Shown: one piece after another, positions 22,031 through 33,825 of the stretch
How positions within the stretch are numbered: position 1 is the first letter of the stretch
Layout of the letters: the number at the start of each line of letters is the position of its first letter
NCBI RefSeq assembly: GCF_014805625.2
Contig: NW_023998449.1
Coordinates: forward strand, 416,778 to 480,777
DNA: 64,000 nucleotides
Source of the DNA: Glossina fuscipes
Taxonomy: Eukaryota > Arthropoda > Insecta > Diptera > Glossinidae
Direction of reading: 5' to 3'
Program-made: the position numbers and the translations under genes
The notes under the pieces: model-generated
Databases searched by the model: none
The model's input: only the letters and a program-made list of their open reading frames with translations
What the model was told of the DNA's origin: nothing

Positions 22031-22577
22031 ATTCCATTGTTATATTTTTTTACAATAAAAACGTTGTACACATATATTGAATAAATGCGAAACATTCTGA
22101 ACATTCAGAACATACATATAATGGTACACATAAGCGCTTATAAAAATAAAACAAGAAGAATAAGGTATATATTAATGCATGGTGTTGATGTCGCTGTATT
22201 TACAGACGATCGTTGAAGAGTTTAGAATAACCGATGCGTTTTGACAACCTCAAATAATGTTACGTTAGCATTTTCTATATTCCACTTTATGTAAGGCCCT
22301 TTTGGTTTTTGCTTTGAATAATGTTCGAACGGACAGGCGCTCTTATTGCGGCGAAGTTTTGAAGTATTTTTACAAAGGCAATATATGCCTTTGTTGGAGG
22401 TTAATACGCAAACGTATATCTACTTTCGCTTCGGATCAAACTGTGAAAAAAATGTTGCAGTAATAGATAATCTTGTTCTGCAATATCGTTTTAATACTAT
22501 TAACATGCAATGTAAGGCTTTTATAATTCTTTGGTGTAACTGTCGCTATAATTAAAGTATAGCAGATTTTTCAGTAA
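22031..22577. other. Intergenic sequence; its last ~80 bp is shared with the 3' flank of the LINE at 36232
   Basis: 22495-22577, read on the minus strand, aligns at roughly 85 percent with 36225-36305 (ACTTTAATTATAG, ACCAAAGAATTATAAAAGC). The 69-codon ORF at 22346-22555 has no supporting evidence. Confidence 0.55.
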
Positions 22578-22958
22578 TTTATTTTTTTATTTATTTTTAT
22601 TTATTTTTATTTTACCTATCTATACATTAAAACTAAAGAAAATTACAGTCGAATTCAGTGCAACTTAATAGAAAATCTTATACAAATTGTTTTAAAGCTA
22701 ATATACAATAAAAAGGAAGAAAAAGGAAGAATTACAATAACAAAGTAACAAATTAACAAGTTAAAAATAATAATTCATGTATAAATAAAAAGAGAGAGAA
22801 GAAAAGGAAAACAAGCATGTACACTACTAGCACAGAAGCACACCCGCAACAAAAACAGATCCAGGTTGTAAGCGAACCCCTAAACCATTGCAAACATACA
22901 TAAGCTTGGTAACCAACACGTTAACAACACAATATTATTTTATATAAAAAAAGAGATG

Positions 22959-23933
22959 TTAAGAATGAAATGTTAGTTTAGGTACCAAGTAGGTAAATCG
23001 CGCGAGCAGAGCTGCTTTAATAGGCTTTAAAGAGTCCGATAATGAGAACAAGTGGTAGACAAGGGTAAACGGCAAGAATTGCTTTTGAACAGATTCAATT
23101 GAATCTACATAGCACCTATATAAAGATGACCACACAGCAGAGACAAACTCAATTACAGGTATAACTAAACACATGTACAGCCTTTTCGAAATGTAAAGAT
23201 CATCAAGCTCTTTGGACCACCTCTTTATAAAACCAAGCGCGAACCTAGTTTTGCTTAACGAGAGCTCAATGTGTAAGTTAAAACGTAACCTATGGTCAAA
23301 TAGAACGCCTAAATCTGTAAACGTATCGACGTCCTCCAACTTATGCGAATCAATGAAATACTGAGTAACGAATGAGAAACAAAGCTTCTTAAATTTATTT
23401 AGATTTAGTTTCAAAAGATTCAACGAGCACCATGCGACCAAATTATTCAAGTCACTTTGAAGCTGATGTAATTGAAATTCGACGGAACAAGAAGAAACCA
23501 GTTTCACGTCATCAGTTTGCATTAAGATCTTGTTGGATTTAATCACCGTGGGCAAATCATTAATGTATAAATTAAATAAAATGCGACCTAAGTGGCTGCC
23601 TTGAGATACGCCAGATGTCACGGGGAATTCATCCGAGGTGATGAAGTTAAACAAAACCCTGAATGATCTATTGTGCAGATAAGAGCTTATCCATTTCACT
23701 AAATAGAAAGGGGAGCGAGAGGTTTGGAGTTTAAAGATAAGTAAGTTATGGTTACCCAAATCACATGCTTTGCTAAAATCAGCGTATATGACATCAGTGC
23801 AAGAGCCACTAAAAAAAGCTTTGGGAACATGACAAGTAAACTCTAACAAATTGGCGATCCTAGATCTTCCTTTTCGAAAGCCATGTTGGAGAGGAGTCAC
23901 AGTTCGCTCGAACAGTTTAGGCAAGACACTCAA
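22959..23933 (-). pseudogene. Reverse transcriptase domain of the CR1/Jockey-type LINE
   Basis: A 324-codon open frame without a native start. Motifs in order: HGFRKGRS, VIYADFSKA (RT Asp), SSYLHNRSFRVLFNFITSDE, TSGVSQGSHLGRILFNLYIN, and the catalytic box, here QTDDVKL where intact relatives should have YADD. Then come WCSLNLLKLNLNK, GVLFDHRLRF and the thumb FIKRWSKELDD. The altered catalytic box (Tyr-Ala to Gln-Thr) and Pro-to-Ser in GVPQGS indicate an inactive enzyme. The N-terminal RT part lies beyond the inserted 570-bp repeat at 24535 and up. Confidence 0.85.
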
Positions 23934-23957
23934 CTTGGCAATGCCTCTGTAGCTCTG

Positions 23958-24533
23958 TACAAAAAGCGCTGTAAATTAAAAATAAAATAGAATCCAAGGA
24001 AAATTGGTTAAACTTACAAGCAGCTGGACTTCAGTGAAAATTTCAAATAACTAATTTCGAATTTGAAACAAAAAACATTTTGCGCTGAACGCATAAAGTT
24101 TTTTTTTTTATAAAGCAAAAACGGAGTTTTGATTCGAAGCTCTCTTTAAAACACTATAGATTCTTTATAGGCAGATGAATAAGATAATGAATAAATATAT
24201 ACATAAAAATGAAAATATGTCGGAGCTCACACTCTTTTAAAGCCCTTTTTCTTTTCGTGATAATAATGATAAATATCTGACAAAGAACAATTAATAATAT
24301 TAAAAGTGAAAGTTAATATGCACTTAGTTACATTCAACAATTCCCTTTTAGCCCATAGTTACCTGCCCACTTGGCCCTTGGCATTCAATTTTCTTGTTGT
24401 CGAATACTTTCGTTTACTATTTCACTTGATTTTATTTTAATAAAAATACTATATAGTCTTGCTTTTAGGTATGATATTCTGCTTGGTTGTTTCATGTTCG
24501 TTGCTTGTAACTAAACGTCAATTTGCCTTTGTA
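23958..24533 (-). mobile_element. 570-bp repeat Q, copy inserted in LINE RT
   Basis: Nearly identical to 30227-30795, starting AAAAAGCGCTGTAAATTAAA and ending AAACGTCAATTTGCC. In the undisturbed relative at 34630-34700 the LINE RT sequence is continuous, so this is an insertion; about 25 bp of LINE are missing at the junction. It has no long ORF and no obvious terminal inverted repeats. Orientation is arbitrary. The high identity of the two copies suggests recent mobility or duplication. Confidence 0.8.
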
Positions 24534-24539
24534 AATAGG

Positions 24540-26275
24540 AATAAAGAAACAAGACTTACAACACAATGGAAAAGCACCTAAATTCAAGGACTGGTTAAAA
24601 TCTTTCAGATAATACCGCATGCCTCTCCAGCACAAGATATCAGTACACATGATAGAATTCCATCACGTCCAGACGCACAGCTATATTTTAGAGAGCTGAA
24701 CCCTTCAAAAGCTTCATTTCCAGAAATAACCAATTGAGGAATTGAAATCAAATTAGTAATTTCATATGGATAGTTTCCTGATAAATCGAAATTAGCAGTC
24801 GAAAAGTTTTGTCAGAAGTATTCGACAAAGAGACTTGAGGTTTCAATATCATCCGAGGACTCAGAGTCATTAAGAGAAGCATGCGAAGGATTTATGGAGA
24901 TTTTTCTTTTGGGACTAGCAAACTTGAAAAAGTATTTAAGATTAGCAAACAGAGAGGATTTAAGAAACTGAAGGTATCTGCAATAATATTGGTGGTTCAG
25001 GGAGTTAAATCTATGCCTTGCCACCGAGTAAGCGAAATATTTGAGAGCAGAACTACTTTTTGAAAAGTTTTTGAAAAGCTTGTTTTCCTAATCTTGCAAC
25101 ATTTAGTTGTCTTATTAAACCACGGGGGCATCTGCTTCGAGAATGGGACTGCTTGATCGGAACGGATGCAGAAATAGCTTGATCTAATGTATTATAAAAC
25201 GGCGAGAGTAAGCGATTGTTATGAAATTCGTTTTTGTAAGATACGGCCCGTATCACTGGCTCGCGGATATTTTGATCAAGAGAAATATAAATAAAAGTTC
25301 TTTTATTCGCAATTATATTCCTTAACAGTAGGACCATTTATTTACAGTTATATTCTTCAAATGTAGGATTATTCACATTTTATTGTGGCCATACCCTTAA
25401 CGAATGTGCACTTGGTTTTTACCTGTCTGCTTTTTCGCAAATCGTTTTCATCGGCCTGCAGCTGCACGACGCGCCTGCGAATATGCGTTTAGTTTTTCCT
25501 TCTTTAGGGAATTTTATTAAGGAAAATTACTTAGCAGGAACTAAATAGATTTGGGATTTTCGTAACGCCATCAATACTTCCCACTGAGAAATCAAGCATA
25601 ATATGCGAAAGATGAAATTTTAGCATTGAAACATTGATTTTATGGAAATCATAAAATTTATTTGAAAAGGTTGAATTTGGAACGTTATAGAAGTTCAACG
25701 AACCATCATGCTTATAATTAAAAGAAATACCCAATGCTAGATGACAAGGATCCTCAGGTAAACGAAAAGGAAGACAACGATTAACACTTAGGAAAATTGA
25801 CAAAGCAAAGATCAAGCAGTCTACCATTGTAATTAGGGGTACACTTGCATTGAACTGAATTATGATCAAATTATTCATTAAAGAATGCAACAGCTCCATA
25901 AGATGTTGAAGTAGGAATCAAACAGCTAGAACTATAACTGCAACACCAAGTAGCTTCAGGCAAATTGAAGTCACCGAACGCAATGACTGTATCGGTAGGT
26001 TTAGTTTGCTTGGCAACTTCACAAAGGAGGGCGGCCTGTTTCTTATATATAAAGATATTCGAGTTTGGAGGAATATAGGAGCAGGTCACATATAAGTGTT
26101 TATTAGGAAATTTCGCTCGAATGGCGATAAATTCAGCGTCGGGAGTAGTAGGAAATTCAATTGAATAGAAGGCAACAGCCGCGCTTATGGCAATTAAAAC
26201 ACCACCACCAATGTAGTCGATCATTTCTGAAACCCTGAAACAAATAATGGAAAAGTTCCGATGAATGTAGATCAT
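24540..26275 (-). pseudogene. Endonuclease and linker part of LINE ORF2
   Basis: The endonuclease is in two overlapping frames. 26275-25871 shows YIGGGVLIAI, CSYIPPNS and IAFGDFNLPEATW (the GDFN box). 25899-25531 continues in another frame with LGISFNYKHDGSLNFYNVP. After a stretch at about 25525-25340 that recurs in part at 39040-39140, the linker at 25340-24812 reads NNRLLSPFYNTLDQ and RCPRGLIRQLN. The domain order matches the LINE at 33830-35552. At least two frameshifts separate the parts. Confidence 0.7.
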
Positions 26276-26772
26276 GCTTTAACCAAGTGTCAGTGAAAGC
26301 CAAACAGGAAAACTCCATGCTTACTGAAGTTAGGGAAGCAGAGCGAATTTTTTAATTTAGCTTCCTAACATACAAATGAGAGATAATGAGCCTGAAGAAA
26401 TATTTCGTTTTTTGAAGGGGAAAGAAGTTTTAGATCATAGAAGATTAAGGATCCAAGCGGCCACAATGGTTTATTTAACAACATATCGATGATTTCAGTC
26501 GGAGTTTGAATTTTAATAGACGAGATTGCTTTTGGTTGAGAAGCAGACATTTTGAAAATGCTAATACGCCTTAAATTGACAGATGGGACATTCGCCGCCA
26601 GATAACTCTTTAGGTTATGTTATTTTAATTACAAACTTTATGCTTTTAAAGAATTTTTATGCCTTAGACAGGAATAAAACCAAAAAGCTAAGAAATATAC
26701 TAAGAAATTGAAATATTTCTTGCAAAGAATTAAAATGCGACTATAACACGCACGCAGAACTGCCAAACAGTA

Positions 26773-27033
26773 ACCGATATTTCCTTATACTATTTTTTTC
26801 AATGGATAAACGACCGCCGGTAGCTTGTGACACAAACGGTTTTGGTTTCTGCATAACAATTGTGAAGCCATGTGGTTGTGGTTTTAAAGTTAATTTATTT
26901 AGACGTTCAGTATGTTTATCACACATCAACGACACAACAGCAAATCTTTGTAAAACTTGGGATACTATGGCTTTGGTTTTCTTTTGAAAGCCACTATAAA
27001 TGCTATAAATGTTTGCATCTCTTGTAGACTTTA
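26773..27033 (-). pseudogene. Unidentified coding-like ORF cut by a LINE 5' end
   Basis: About 87 codons open on the minus strand from a TGA at about 27034 to the LINE boundary at 26772, containing KAIVSQVLQRFAVVSLMCDK, NKLTLKPQPHGFTIVMQKPK and FVSQATGGRLSIEK. Codon usage looks protein-like and the frame has no ATG near its start, so it could be an internal exon or a transposon ORF fragment. I do not recognise it. The antisense plus-strand ORF (26802-26987, Cys-rich) does start with ATG but looks like a shadow. Confidence 0.35.
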
Positions 27034-27191
27034 TTCAGCGCATTCAAAAGACGTTGAACACTTTTCAATCCGTCGCAACGGCAACAATAAATAAATAAAC
27101 AAACTGATATTTGCTAAATTTTCAAATTTTCTTTTTATTTGGTTTTTGTATACTATGAAGAAAAGTTATTTATTCAGAGAATCTGACACAT

Positions 27192-27323
27192 ACTCCGCGA
27201 TTTTTGGTAATTTTCACACGCACACTCCTTCATTTTTGGTAATTTTCAGATATACACTCCTTGAATTTTGGTAATTTTCAGATAAACATTTCTTGATTTT
27301 TGGTAATTTTCAGACACACACTC
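27192..27323 (+). repeat. Minisatellite, four copies of a 32-bp unit
   Basis: Units ACTCC-(T/G)-(C/G)-ATTTTTGGTAATTTTCA start at 27192, 27224, 27256 and 27288, with a partial fifth at 27320. Each unit contains GGTAATTTTCA; copies differ by a few bases. Confidence 0.9.
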
Positions 27324-27344
27324 CTTCGCTTTGTTTACATCTAA

Positions 27345-27790
27345 AGAAAAATTTAGTAAAGTACTTGTCAAAGATCTGATTATTTTCCAGTTGCTTCTAG
27401 TCGTAAAAAACCATCAGCTCGACTTTGTTCCCACAGAAGAGAGCTGAGAGCTCCTATGTGCGTAAAACGTAGATCTATATGATCCGAATTTCCTATGGTT
27501 ATGGTTAATTTAGTAAAGACCAGTTTTTATCAGAAAATATTAAAAATTAAACCTTTTTGACATATAAGGGCGTTTTCGTAAGTGCTCCAAATTCGGTAAT
27601 GTTAATCTTTATGTCGAATTATTGCTTCATTATCATTTCATCATTATTGGTTCGATACAAAATTTTAGGATTCTGAAAATGACATTACTTTTTCATATGA
27701 TGAGCTATTAGTTTTCGAATGTTCGTGCTTAGGCCAAAATATGGACACACATCAGATGGACAGACAAGACATCTACAATTTTTTGATCCG
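27345..27790 (+). repeat. Dispersed repeat T, copy
   Basis: Aligns with 14940-15370: AAAGTACTTGTCAAAGATCT, CAGTTGCTTC, AAACGTAGATCTATATGAT, GACATATAAGGGC, ATGATGAGCTATTAG, TTAGGCCAAAA. Both family ends are missing or decayed. Confidence 0.75.
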
Positions 27791-28059
27791 TAGCCACAGC
27801 GTTGGCATCTATAGCAATAAATTTCAGTGCGTTTTTGTTAACCGGTTCCAAGCTCATTGTTTGGCTCAGCCAAGCGTTACTTACTTACTCTTGAAGTACT
27901 TTCGACCGCGAGCTCTTTAAGTTCTTCAATACCCTTACCATTGCAAAGTATGTATGTTTATGGTACAAGTTACGTAATGTTTGTAACACTGCTGGACGGG
28001 AAATGAAATTTATAAAGCAGAGTTTTTAATCATATTTACTTTTTTAACTTTAAATGTCA

Positions 28060-28285
28060 CATTTGGTGTTACGGTTGTTCTAAAAACAAAGTCATTTTAA
28101 AATATTGGCGAGCATTATAAGTTAGATGTTCCTTGCGATGCCTTAACCCTGGAATTGGAGTTTGTTTGACGGTGTTTTTGTATGCATCACTAGTCAGTTT
28201 TGGATCGATGTGGATGCCATCTCTAATTCCATTATATAGGGTTGGTACAGATACCAAATTGCAACTAAACCGCTAGAAATCAAAG
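28060..28285 (-). CDS. Unidentified ORF, possible terminal exon
   Basis: On the minus strand a pyrimidine-rich acceptor-like TTTGATTTCTAG precedes an open frame of about 67 codons ending in TAA. It includes VPTLYNGIRDGIHIDPKLTS and TPIPGLRHRKEHLTYNARQY. Composition is protein-like and there is no low complexity. No upstream exon or family could be identified, so this may be a terminal exon or transposon remnant. Confidence 0.3.
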
Positions 28286-28289
28286 TTAA

Positions 28290-30225
28290 GCTTTTTAAAC
28301 GAATTAGTTTTACCATTAAAAAGGCAAGATTCTAAATAGGTTACTGTTTCTGAACAATTGATGTTGAGAATATACGTGAAACGATGGGAGAACATATATA
28401 TTTTTCGAAAAAGAGTAAGAAGAATAAGACGACCAAATAATGCAGAATATTTATATAAGTTGATTTCAAATTCTTGTTATATAGCTACAATACCATAAAC
28501 TAATAGAAAAATTATATAATGGCAATTTAATTTTGCTTAAATTTAAATCAATTTTTTGCCTAACTAAGTTTCTTTCTCTAAGAAAAAGAACACAATGAAA
28601 ACATTTTTTAAGCTTCTACGTAACGCGAGAATTAGTGAGTTAAGCTAACGGTAATTTTTAGGAAAATGCACAACTTGTTTTTATGAACTTACCTTTTAGC
28701 GTACTCACACTATACATAAATGAATATACCGACATAATTTTTGTATACCCACTTTAATTTAAATAAATCAAAATTAATGCCGTAATATTTCGTAAATTTA
28801 AAAACGGGTTACACATCAAAACACTCAGATACATTTTCAGATACAAATTATGTTGAAATATATATTATGGTAAGTTTTATCCGATTTTTTTAATAAGCGT
28901 GAACAAAAGCCTGCTTTAAGAAGTTACAGGGTTAGGCTACATTATTCTAAAATTACTTAGCAATTTGCGTGTATGATATCCAAAATTTCAAGATAGTAAG
29001 AAACGGAGCCCAGGTTTCCCTGAATAGGTCTGAAAAACGAATTTTTATGTTTTTGCCTCCGTTTTAAGATTCGTGCGAAAATTCTCTTGCGAACAAGTTT
29101 GAAGTACTATCAAATGAATATCGTTATCTTCTACCGCATGTATATTATTGGAGGCCATTCTCAGCGCTTCAATTTACGTGGTTCCTCCTGGTAAAAGGGG
29201 AGATTTTCTTTAAGACGAGGAGGATGAATGCAAAAAAGTTCATCTAAAACATTATATAATTGCACTTGTTCCTAATATAAATCATATGAGAAGAATCCGA
29301 ATGTTTTTTATTTCATATTTATTTTTTTTATACCTTTTTCCATTGAAATTTTATATCAATATATTATTACTATAAAGTTTGTGCTATGACTATATGGACA
29401 ATTTAATGTAAGTTTGCTTACATTTATCATAAAAAGTTTTTGATTTTTTAATCGCTGTCTGATGGAAAAACACAAAGATAAACAACACCTAACGAAAATG
29501 CACACAACCACTATATTCTAACTCACATAATACATAATGTATTCAATAGGGACTGTAAGCAGAAGAGAACGAGAAGGCGAAGTGAACTGTTGTGCTCTAA
29601 GAGACACGAATGCAAATTTAGTATTCTGAAATGATAAAAAAAATGAAAACAGAGATGGGGGAGGCAAGAATAGAAAATTCGGTATTGATTTTTAATTAAG
29701 AGGAACGAAAAAGAAATAAATGACAAATAAAAAGTGGAATGAGAGCACTATATCGCATATGCTGACTAAAGCAAGTTTAATAAAACTTAACAAAGGACAC
29801 AAATACTTTTATACATATATTGTACATAGCTACGAAAAGTGGATATTTGATAAAACTAATAAATATGAAAAGTGTCTAGTATTTGTTGGGACTACAGAAT
29901 TTCAAAAATCTTTCAAGCATACTGAAAGTAAATAATGGTAGTGTTGTTATTGTCGCGTCCCGTGCGGAATTCGCTTCAAAAATACGCATGAACGCACACA
30001 ATTCTGGAGCAGAACTGTACATTCAAATGATGTCAACTTTTTGCTTTTGCAAATGTGGTACTAATTGTGTATGGCGAAACCTAACTTTCATTTTCGAACG
30101 GAGTTGTTTCTACTTTACTTAAATACAACAGGTATGGGCTTCGTTCTTGCATATCTCCCCAATCAGGCGAATGCTAAATAGTTGACGTTTCGTTAGTATT
30201 GCTTTTTCAGAGTTGATTATTGAGA
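28290..30225. other. AT-rich intergenic sequence, no gene recognised
   Basis: Several 60-80 codon ORFs occur at 29523-30122 but show no motif, codon bias or splice context. Confidence 0.5.
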
Positions 30226-30226
30226 A

Positions 30227-30795
30227 AAAGCGCTGTAAATTAAAAATAAAATAGAATCCAAGGAAAATTGGTTAAACTTACAAGCAGCTGGACTTCAGTG
30301 AAAATTTCAAATAACTAATTTCAAATTTGAAACAAAAAACATTTTGCGCTGAATGCATAAAGTTTTTTTTTTATAAAGCAAAAACAGAGTATTGATTCGA
30401 AGCTCCCTTTAAAACACTATAGATTCTTTATAAGCAGATGAATAAGATAGTGTATAAATATATACATAAAAATGAAAATATGTCGGAGCTCACACTCTTT
30501 TAAAGCCCTTTTTCTTTTCGTGATAATAATGATAAATATCTGACAAAGAACAATTAATAATATTAAAAGTGAAAGTTAATATGCACTTAGTTACATTCAA
30601 CAATTCCCTTTTAGCCCATAGTTACCTGCCCACTTGGCCTTTGGCATTCAATTTTCTTGTTGTCGAATTTTTTCGTTTACTATTTCACTTGATTTTATTT
30701 TAATAAAAATCCTATATAGTCTTGCTTTTAGGTATGATATTCTGCTTGGTTGTTTCATGTTCGTTGCTTGTAACCAAACGTCAATTTGCCCCTTT
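30227..30795 (-). mobile_element. 570-bp repeat Q, copy beside gypsy integrase
   Basis: Partner of 23958-24533, sharing both termini (AAAAAGCGCTG and GTCAATTTGCC). Just beyond its right end the minus strand continues the gypsy integrase, so this copy truncates or interrupts that gene. Orientation is arbitrary. Confidence 0.8.
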
Positions 30796-30799
30796 TCTA

Positions 30800-31190
30800 T
30801 TTCTTCGGAGAAATAAATAATGAAAGCGAAAGTCATGCATAATACAGAACTGCATTGAATCTCTCTGACGCGTTGCCCTATGGTAGTCACAAAGCCGTTT
30901 TAACATGTTGGACATCATACTTGGATATAGAAATTTGGGAAGCCTATCGAAAGTAATCGTTTAGTGTTATTTGAGTGTACGACCGCGGGTACTTCAAATA
31001 TATGGAACACGTGTTGCGGTAAGCATTTCATTACACTTTGCGTTGGTTTCGATGTGATAAATTTTGAAAAATCATTTAGACAAATACATGCGTTGTCATC
31101 AATGGTTTTAGGATACGGCCCCATAGAATCGATAGACATTCGTTGGCAGAATCTCTCGGTTATTGTTGACCCATTGGCGGTCAGTTTCAC
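30800..31190 (-). pseudogene. Ty3/gypsy integrase core, degenerate
   Basis: Reads RMSIDSMGPYPKT (core Asp region), NDFSKFITSKP, VFHIFEVPAVVHS (second acidic region, the usual SDNG altered) and, after frameshifts, GNASERFN. The last corresponds to the A-N-A-S-E-R-V-N motif of one gypsy group. The catalytic D,D,E set is not intact. Confidence 0.7.
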
Positions 31191-32058
31191 TATATTTACA
31201 CAGATCGCTGTTTTCTTCTTGACTGAATTCGTACGTCAGGTGTCGTTCCCAGCCAAAAATACTTCTCCTTTAATTTTTGTAGTGTTTTATGGATGCCACC
31301 ATGTTTTGTTGATGGTGAGCAATGAGCTGTCGTTATTAAAAAGTGTCTGAGGGAGGGCTATTTTTGCCAAAAACCTGGTGTTGGGGTAGCTCAGCGGCTT
31401 CTCATTTTTGTGTCACAAGAATTGTTTTCGTTTACCTTGAGTTTTCTACGTTTCTGTTCTCCTGTTGATCATCGCTGCAGAAACATAAAATTCTTTTCTT
31501 TGTTTTTGATAAAAACTTGGTTTTTTTCTATTAGAATTTATATAAGAATTTTTTGTATTTCTTTAAAGTATATTTCAGTATTTCTTCTTTGACATTTACC
31601 ATTTCTCCTTTCTTATATCAAAAATAAATTCATTTTTTCTTAATCTAAAGACCATCATCATTGTAACCGCACCAACCGGATCAAAACGTCCACTCTTTAA
31701 ACTCACCCCGCGACCAACTCGCTTTCTCTAACTTACTCTAGTCCTGACAAAGCTGACTAAGCTTCGGCTTAAACTAATTATTCTCAACTTCTTTTGATTT
31801 CTCTTTATTGTAATTTCTCTTGACTTAATCCTAACTTTCTTAGCCTAACTTACTCTAGCACTCCCTCTTAGAGACGAAAGAACAGTGAGGCTAAAACGAG
31901 GGACGACTTTGGTTCCTCACAGTATCCATAATTCCCAAATACTATTATCGAGTTTTAATATACAAAGCCATCTAATATACAGAAATCCGCAAGCTGTCCT
32001 GAGTATTTTCAATTGTTTGTTTTAATTGCATATATTCTTCATTCACGTAGCGAAGCAG

Positions 32059-32298
32059 CTATTGATACACCATTTCGAATAAATTGTACCAAACAGACAT
32101 ATCAAGCAATTTTCTTAACCGTTTCGGCGTTTTCGGAACCGCAAAATTGTTCATTGCATCTACTTTCTTAGGATCCGTTTTCAAACTTTCATCACCCGCT
32201 ACAAACCCAAGGTACTGTGCTTCTATGCAACAAAACCGACAGAATGCGTCGTTTAAAGCAATACGTAAAATGTAAGGAATATCTTCTATATGTGGCAA
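32059..32298 (-). pseudogene. Ty3/gypsy reverse-transcriptase C-terminal fragment
   Basis: AQYLGFVAGDESLKTDPKKV followed by NNFAVPKTPKRLRKLLDMSV is the standard gypsy sequence after the catalytic box: YLG-v, a lysine-rich KTDPKK, then P-T-lR-lG. The catalytic box itself is not preserved in frame. Confidence 0.75.
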
Positions 32299-32941
32299 CG
32301 GATAAGCTATTTAAAACTTCATATCCCACACTTCTCTTTCCAATTCGACCTGAGTACTTATACCACATACAGACGTTGCATTTCCATTTGCTGTTTTGAC
32401 CCGTTGCAGCTTTAACTTGACGATCTCATTTGGCGTTATTTTAGAAATTCTATTGCTAATGTTCCACAGCACCAGTGTGTAATAATTCTACCCAAGTCTG
32501 ACATTTCCCGTCGATTAGAATTGACGGTAACTTTCTTTTTTTTATGAACAAAACAGGCTATATTGTGGAAGGTACACATACAGTGGAAAATGTCTCAGCG
32601 GGATATTTGAGAAAATTTTCCCCAGGCATATGCCAAACGAAACATAGGGTTACCTAAATTGGCGAAAAGAGCTGTTTGCCAGATACCCCTATGGTTGGCT
32701 TATCAAATTCGTTGGTTGTTCTAATTGGCTAAACGTTCCTTGTTTTGCAATTTTATTAAACGTATTTGTTTTTGTCTTCAATTTGTTTTACCACATTATT
32801 TTTATTAGAATTGTTTCTCTGATCATAATTAACCTCGTTTACATGTCCCGACTTTTGTCTATTTTCTGTTAACATCTTTTGAGTTCTTTTACATTCTGCC
32901 TTTACTAAGTTACTAAGCTTGGTTTGATTCGATAATTTTAA

Positions 32942-33139
32942 TTAATTGTCGTTCCGCAATTTCCGCTTCATTCTTAACAGTAAATTTTTACATTCGGGAT
33001 AAAATTCTTCAAATGAATCGGCTGGTTGTTGTTTGGGTTCCATTATTCCCCAAATCAGTTCATAATCAGAGTTGGCTACTTCATGCTGGTCATCTTTCTT
33101 TCTTAAGAGCAAAGTAAACAAATCATGAATCGCCCTCAT
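32942..33139 (-). pseudogene. Gag-like fragment of the gypsy element
   Basis: A 65-codon frame with IWGIMEPKQQPADSFEEFYP and CKNLLLRMKRKLRNDN. It resembles the region of gypsy Gag in which a multi-domain capsid helix (f-q-l-kQ-p-ES) is followed by basic residues. The assignment is mainly by position and composition. Confidence 0.4.
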
Positions 33140-33434
33140 GATGTTCTAACACCTGCCAATATTATTTGGTAGCGTCATCAGTCATAAGAGAATGAAACTC
33201 AGCAATTCCTCATAGCTGATTTCGTTCTTGTTTCCTTAATTTCTCAATACGAAAAGTAAAGTTCGCGGCGGTGAGACCTTTCCCTGAACCGTCAAATTTG
33301 ATATGCCATTGATAATGATCGATATTTCTTCTGTAGTTCGTTTCGCTAGTTTCTGTTAAAGCTTTAAGCTGCTGTTGTTGTGATTACACCGTACTTCGTT
33401 GATACCATGCTCGTTCTTTTGAAGGTAACGCGAC

Positions 33435-33825
33435 ATGATTTAGTATTCATGTTATTGTAGATGCAAAGCGCAATTTTCTTTAAGAGTAGTAAGCAATGTT
33501 ATTAATGTAGTGGCAGTTAGTAACACTAACTGCTATTACCAAAGCCAGGCTATACTTATCTTTACCCAAACTAGTACTCTTAAACTTGTTAAATAAAATC
33601 AAGTCAGGGAAAAATTTAAAATTTAAAAATAGTCTCAAATTAATACACGTAGCGAGGGAAGTTTCCAAAAAAAGGTATTTCTGAATTAGTAAGAAAGAGC
33701 ATATTAGAATATGTTGCTGTCAATCCATAATAAGGTTATTGCACGAACACAAGATTAACGGGCAAATGTTTCACTCATTGTAAATCACTTGAAGGAAAAC
33801 AGGGGTGGGTTTGGCACACAGTAAT
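33435..33825. other. Intergenic sequence or eroded LINE 5' flank
   Basis: No clear feature; LINE homology becomes recognisable from about 33830. Confidence 0.4.

Larger units (their letters stand above)
22578..26772 (-). mobile_element. CR1/Jockey-type LINE, near full length with ORF1 deletion and a nested insertion
   Basis: Minus-strand order: a 5' segment (26772-26620) that recurs at 39230-39350, a remnant of ORF1/early ORF2 (26605-26365), endonuclease (26275-25531), linker (25340-24540), RT (23933-22959), then a 3' UTR ending in an A-rich AAATAAATAAAAATAAAT tail at about 22625-22578. A 570-bp repeat interrupts it at 23958-24533. Against the piece at 37590-38730, most of ORF1 is deleted at about 26610. 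Multiple stops and frameshifts make it inactive. Assignment to the CR1/Jockey group rests on the PHD-like ORF1 of the sister piece, the lack of RNase H and the A-rich tail. The exact clade needs phylogeny. Confidence 0.82.
30796..33430 (-). mobile_element. Decayed Ty3/gypsy LTR-retrotransposon internal region
   Basis: Minus-strand order gag-like, RT, integrase fits a Ty3/gypsy element: gag-like ORF at 33139-32942, RT fragment at 32298-32059 and integrase at 31190-30800. Large parts between are deleted or too mutated to read. No long terminal repeats could be identified in the window. It is inactive. Confidence 0.7.

Noticed and set aside
27192..27323. CRISPR-like array
   Set aside because: The 32-bp units are contiguous with no spacers, and the DNA is eukaryotic.
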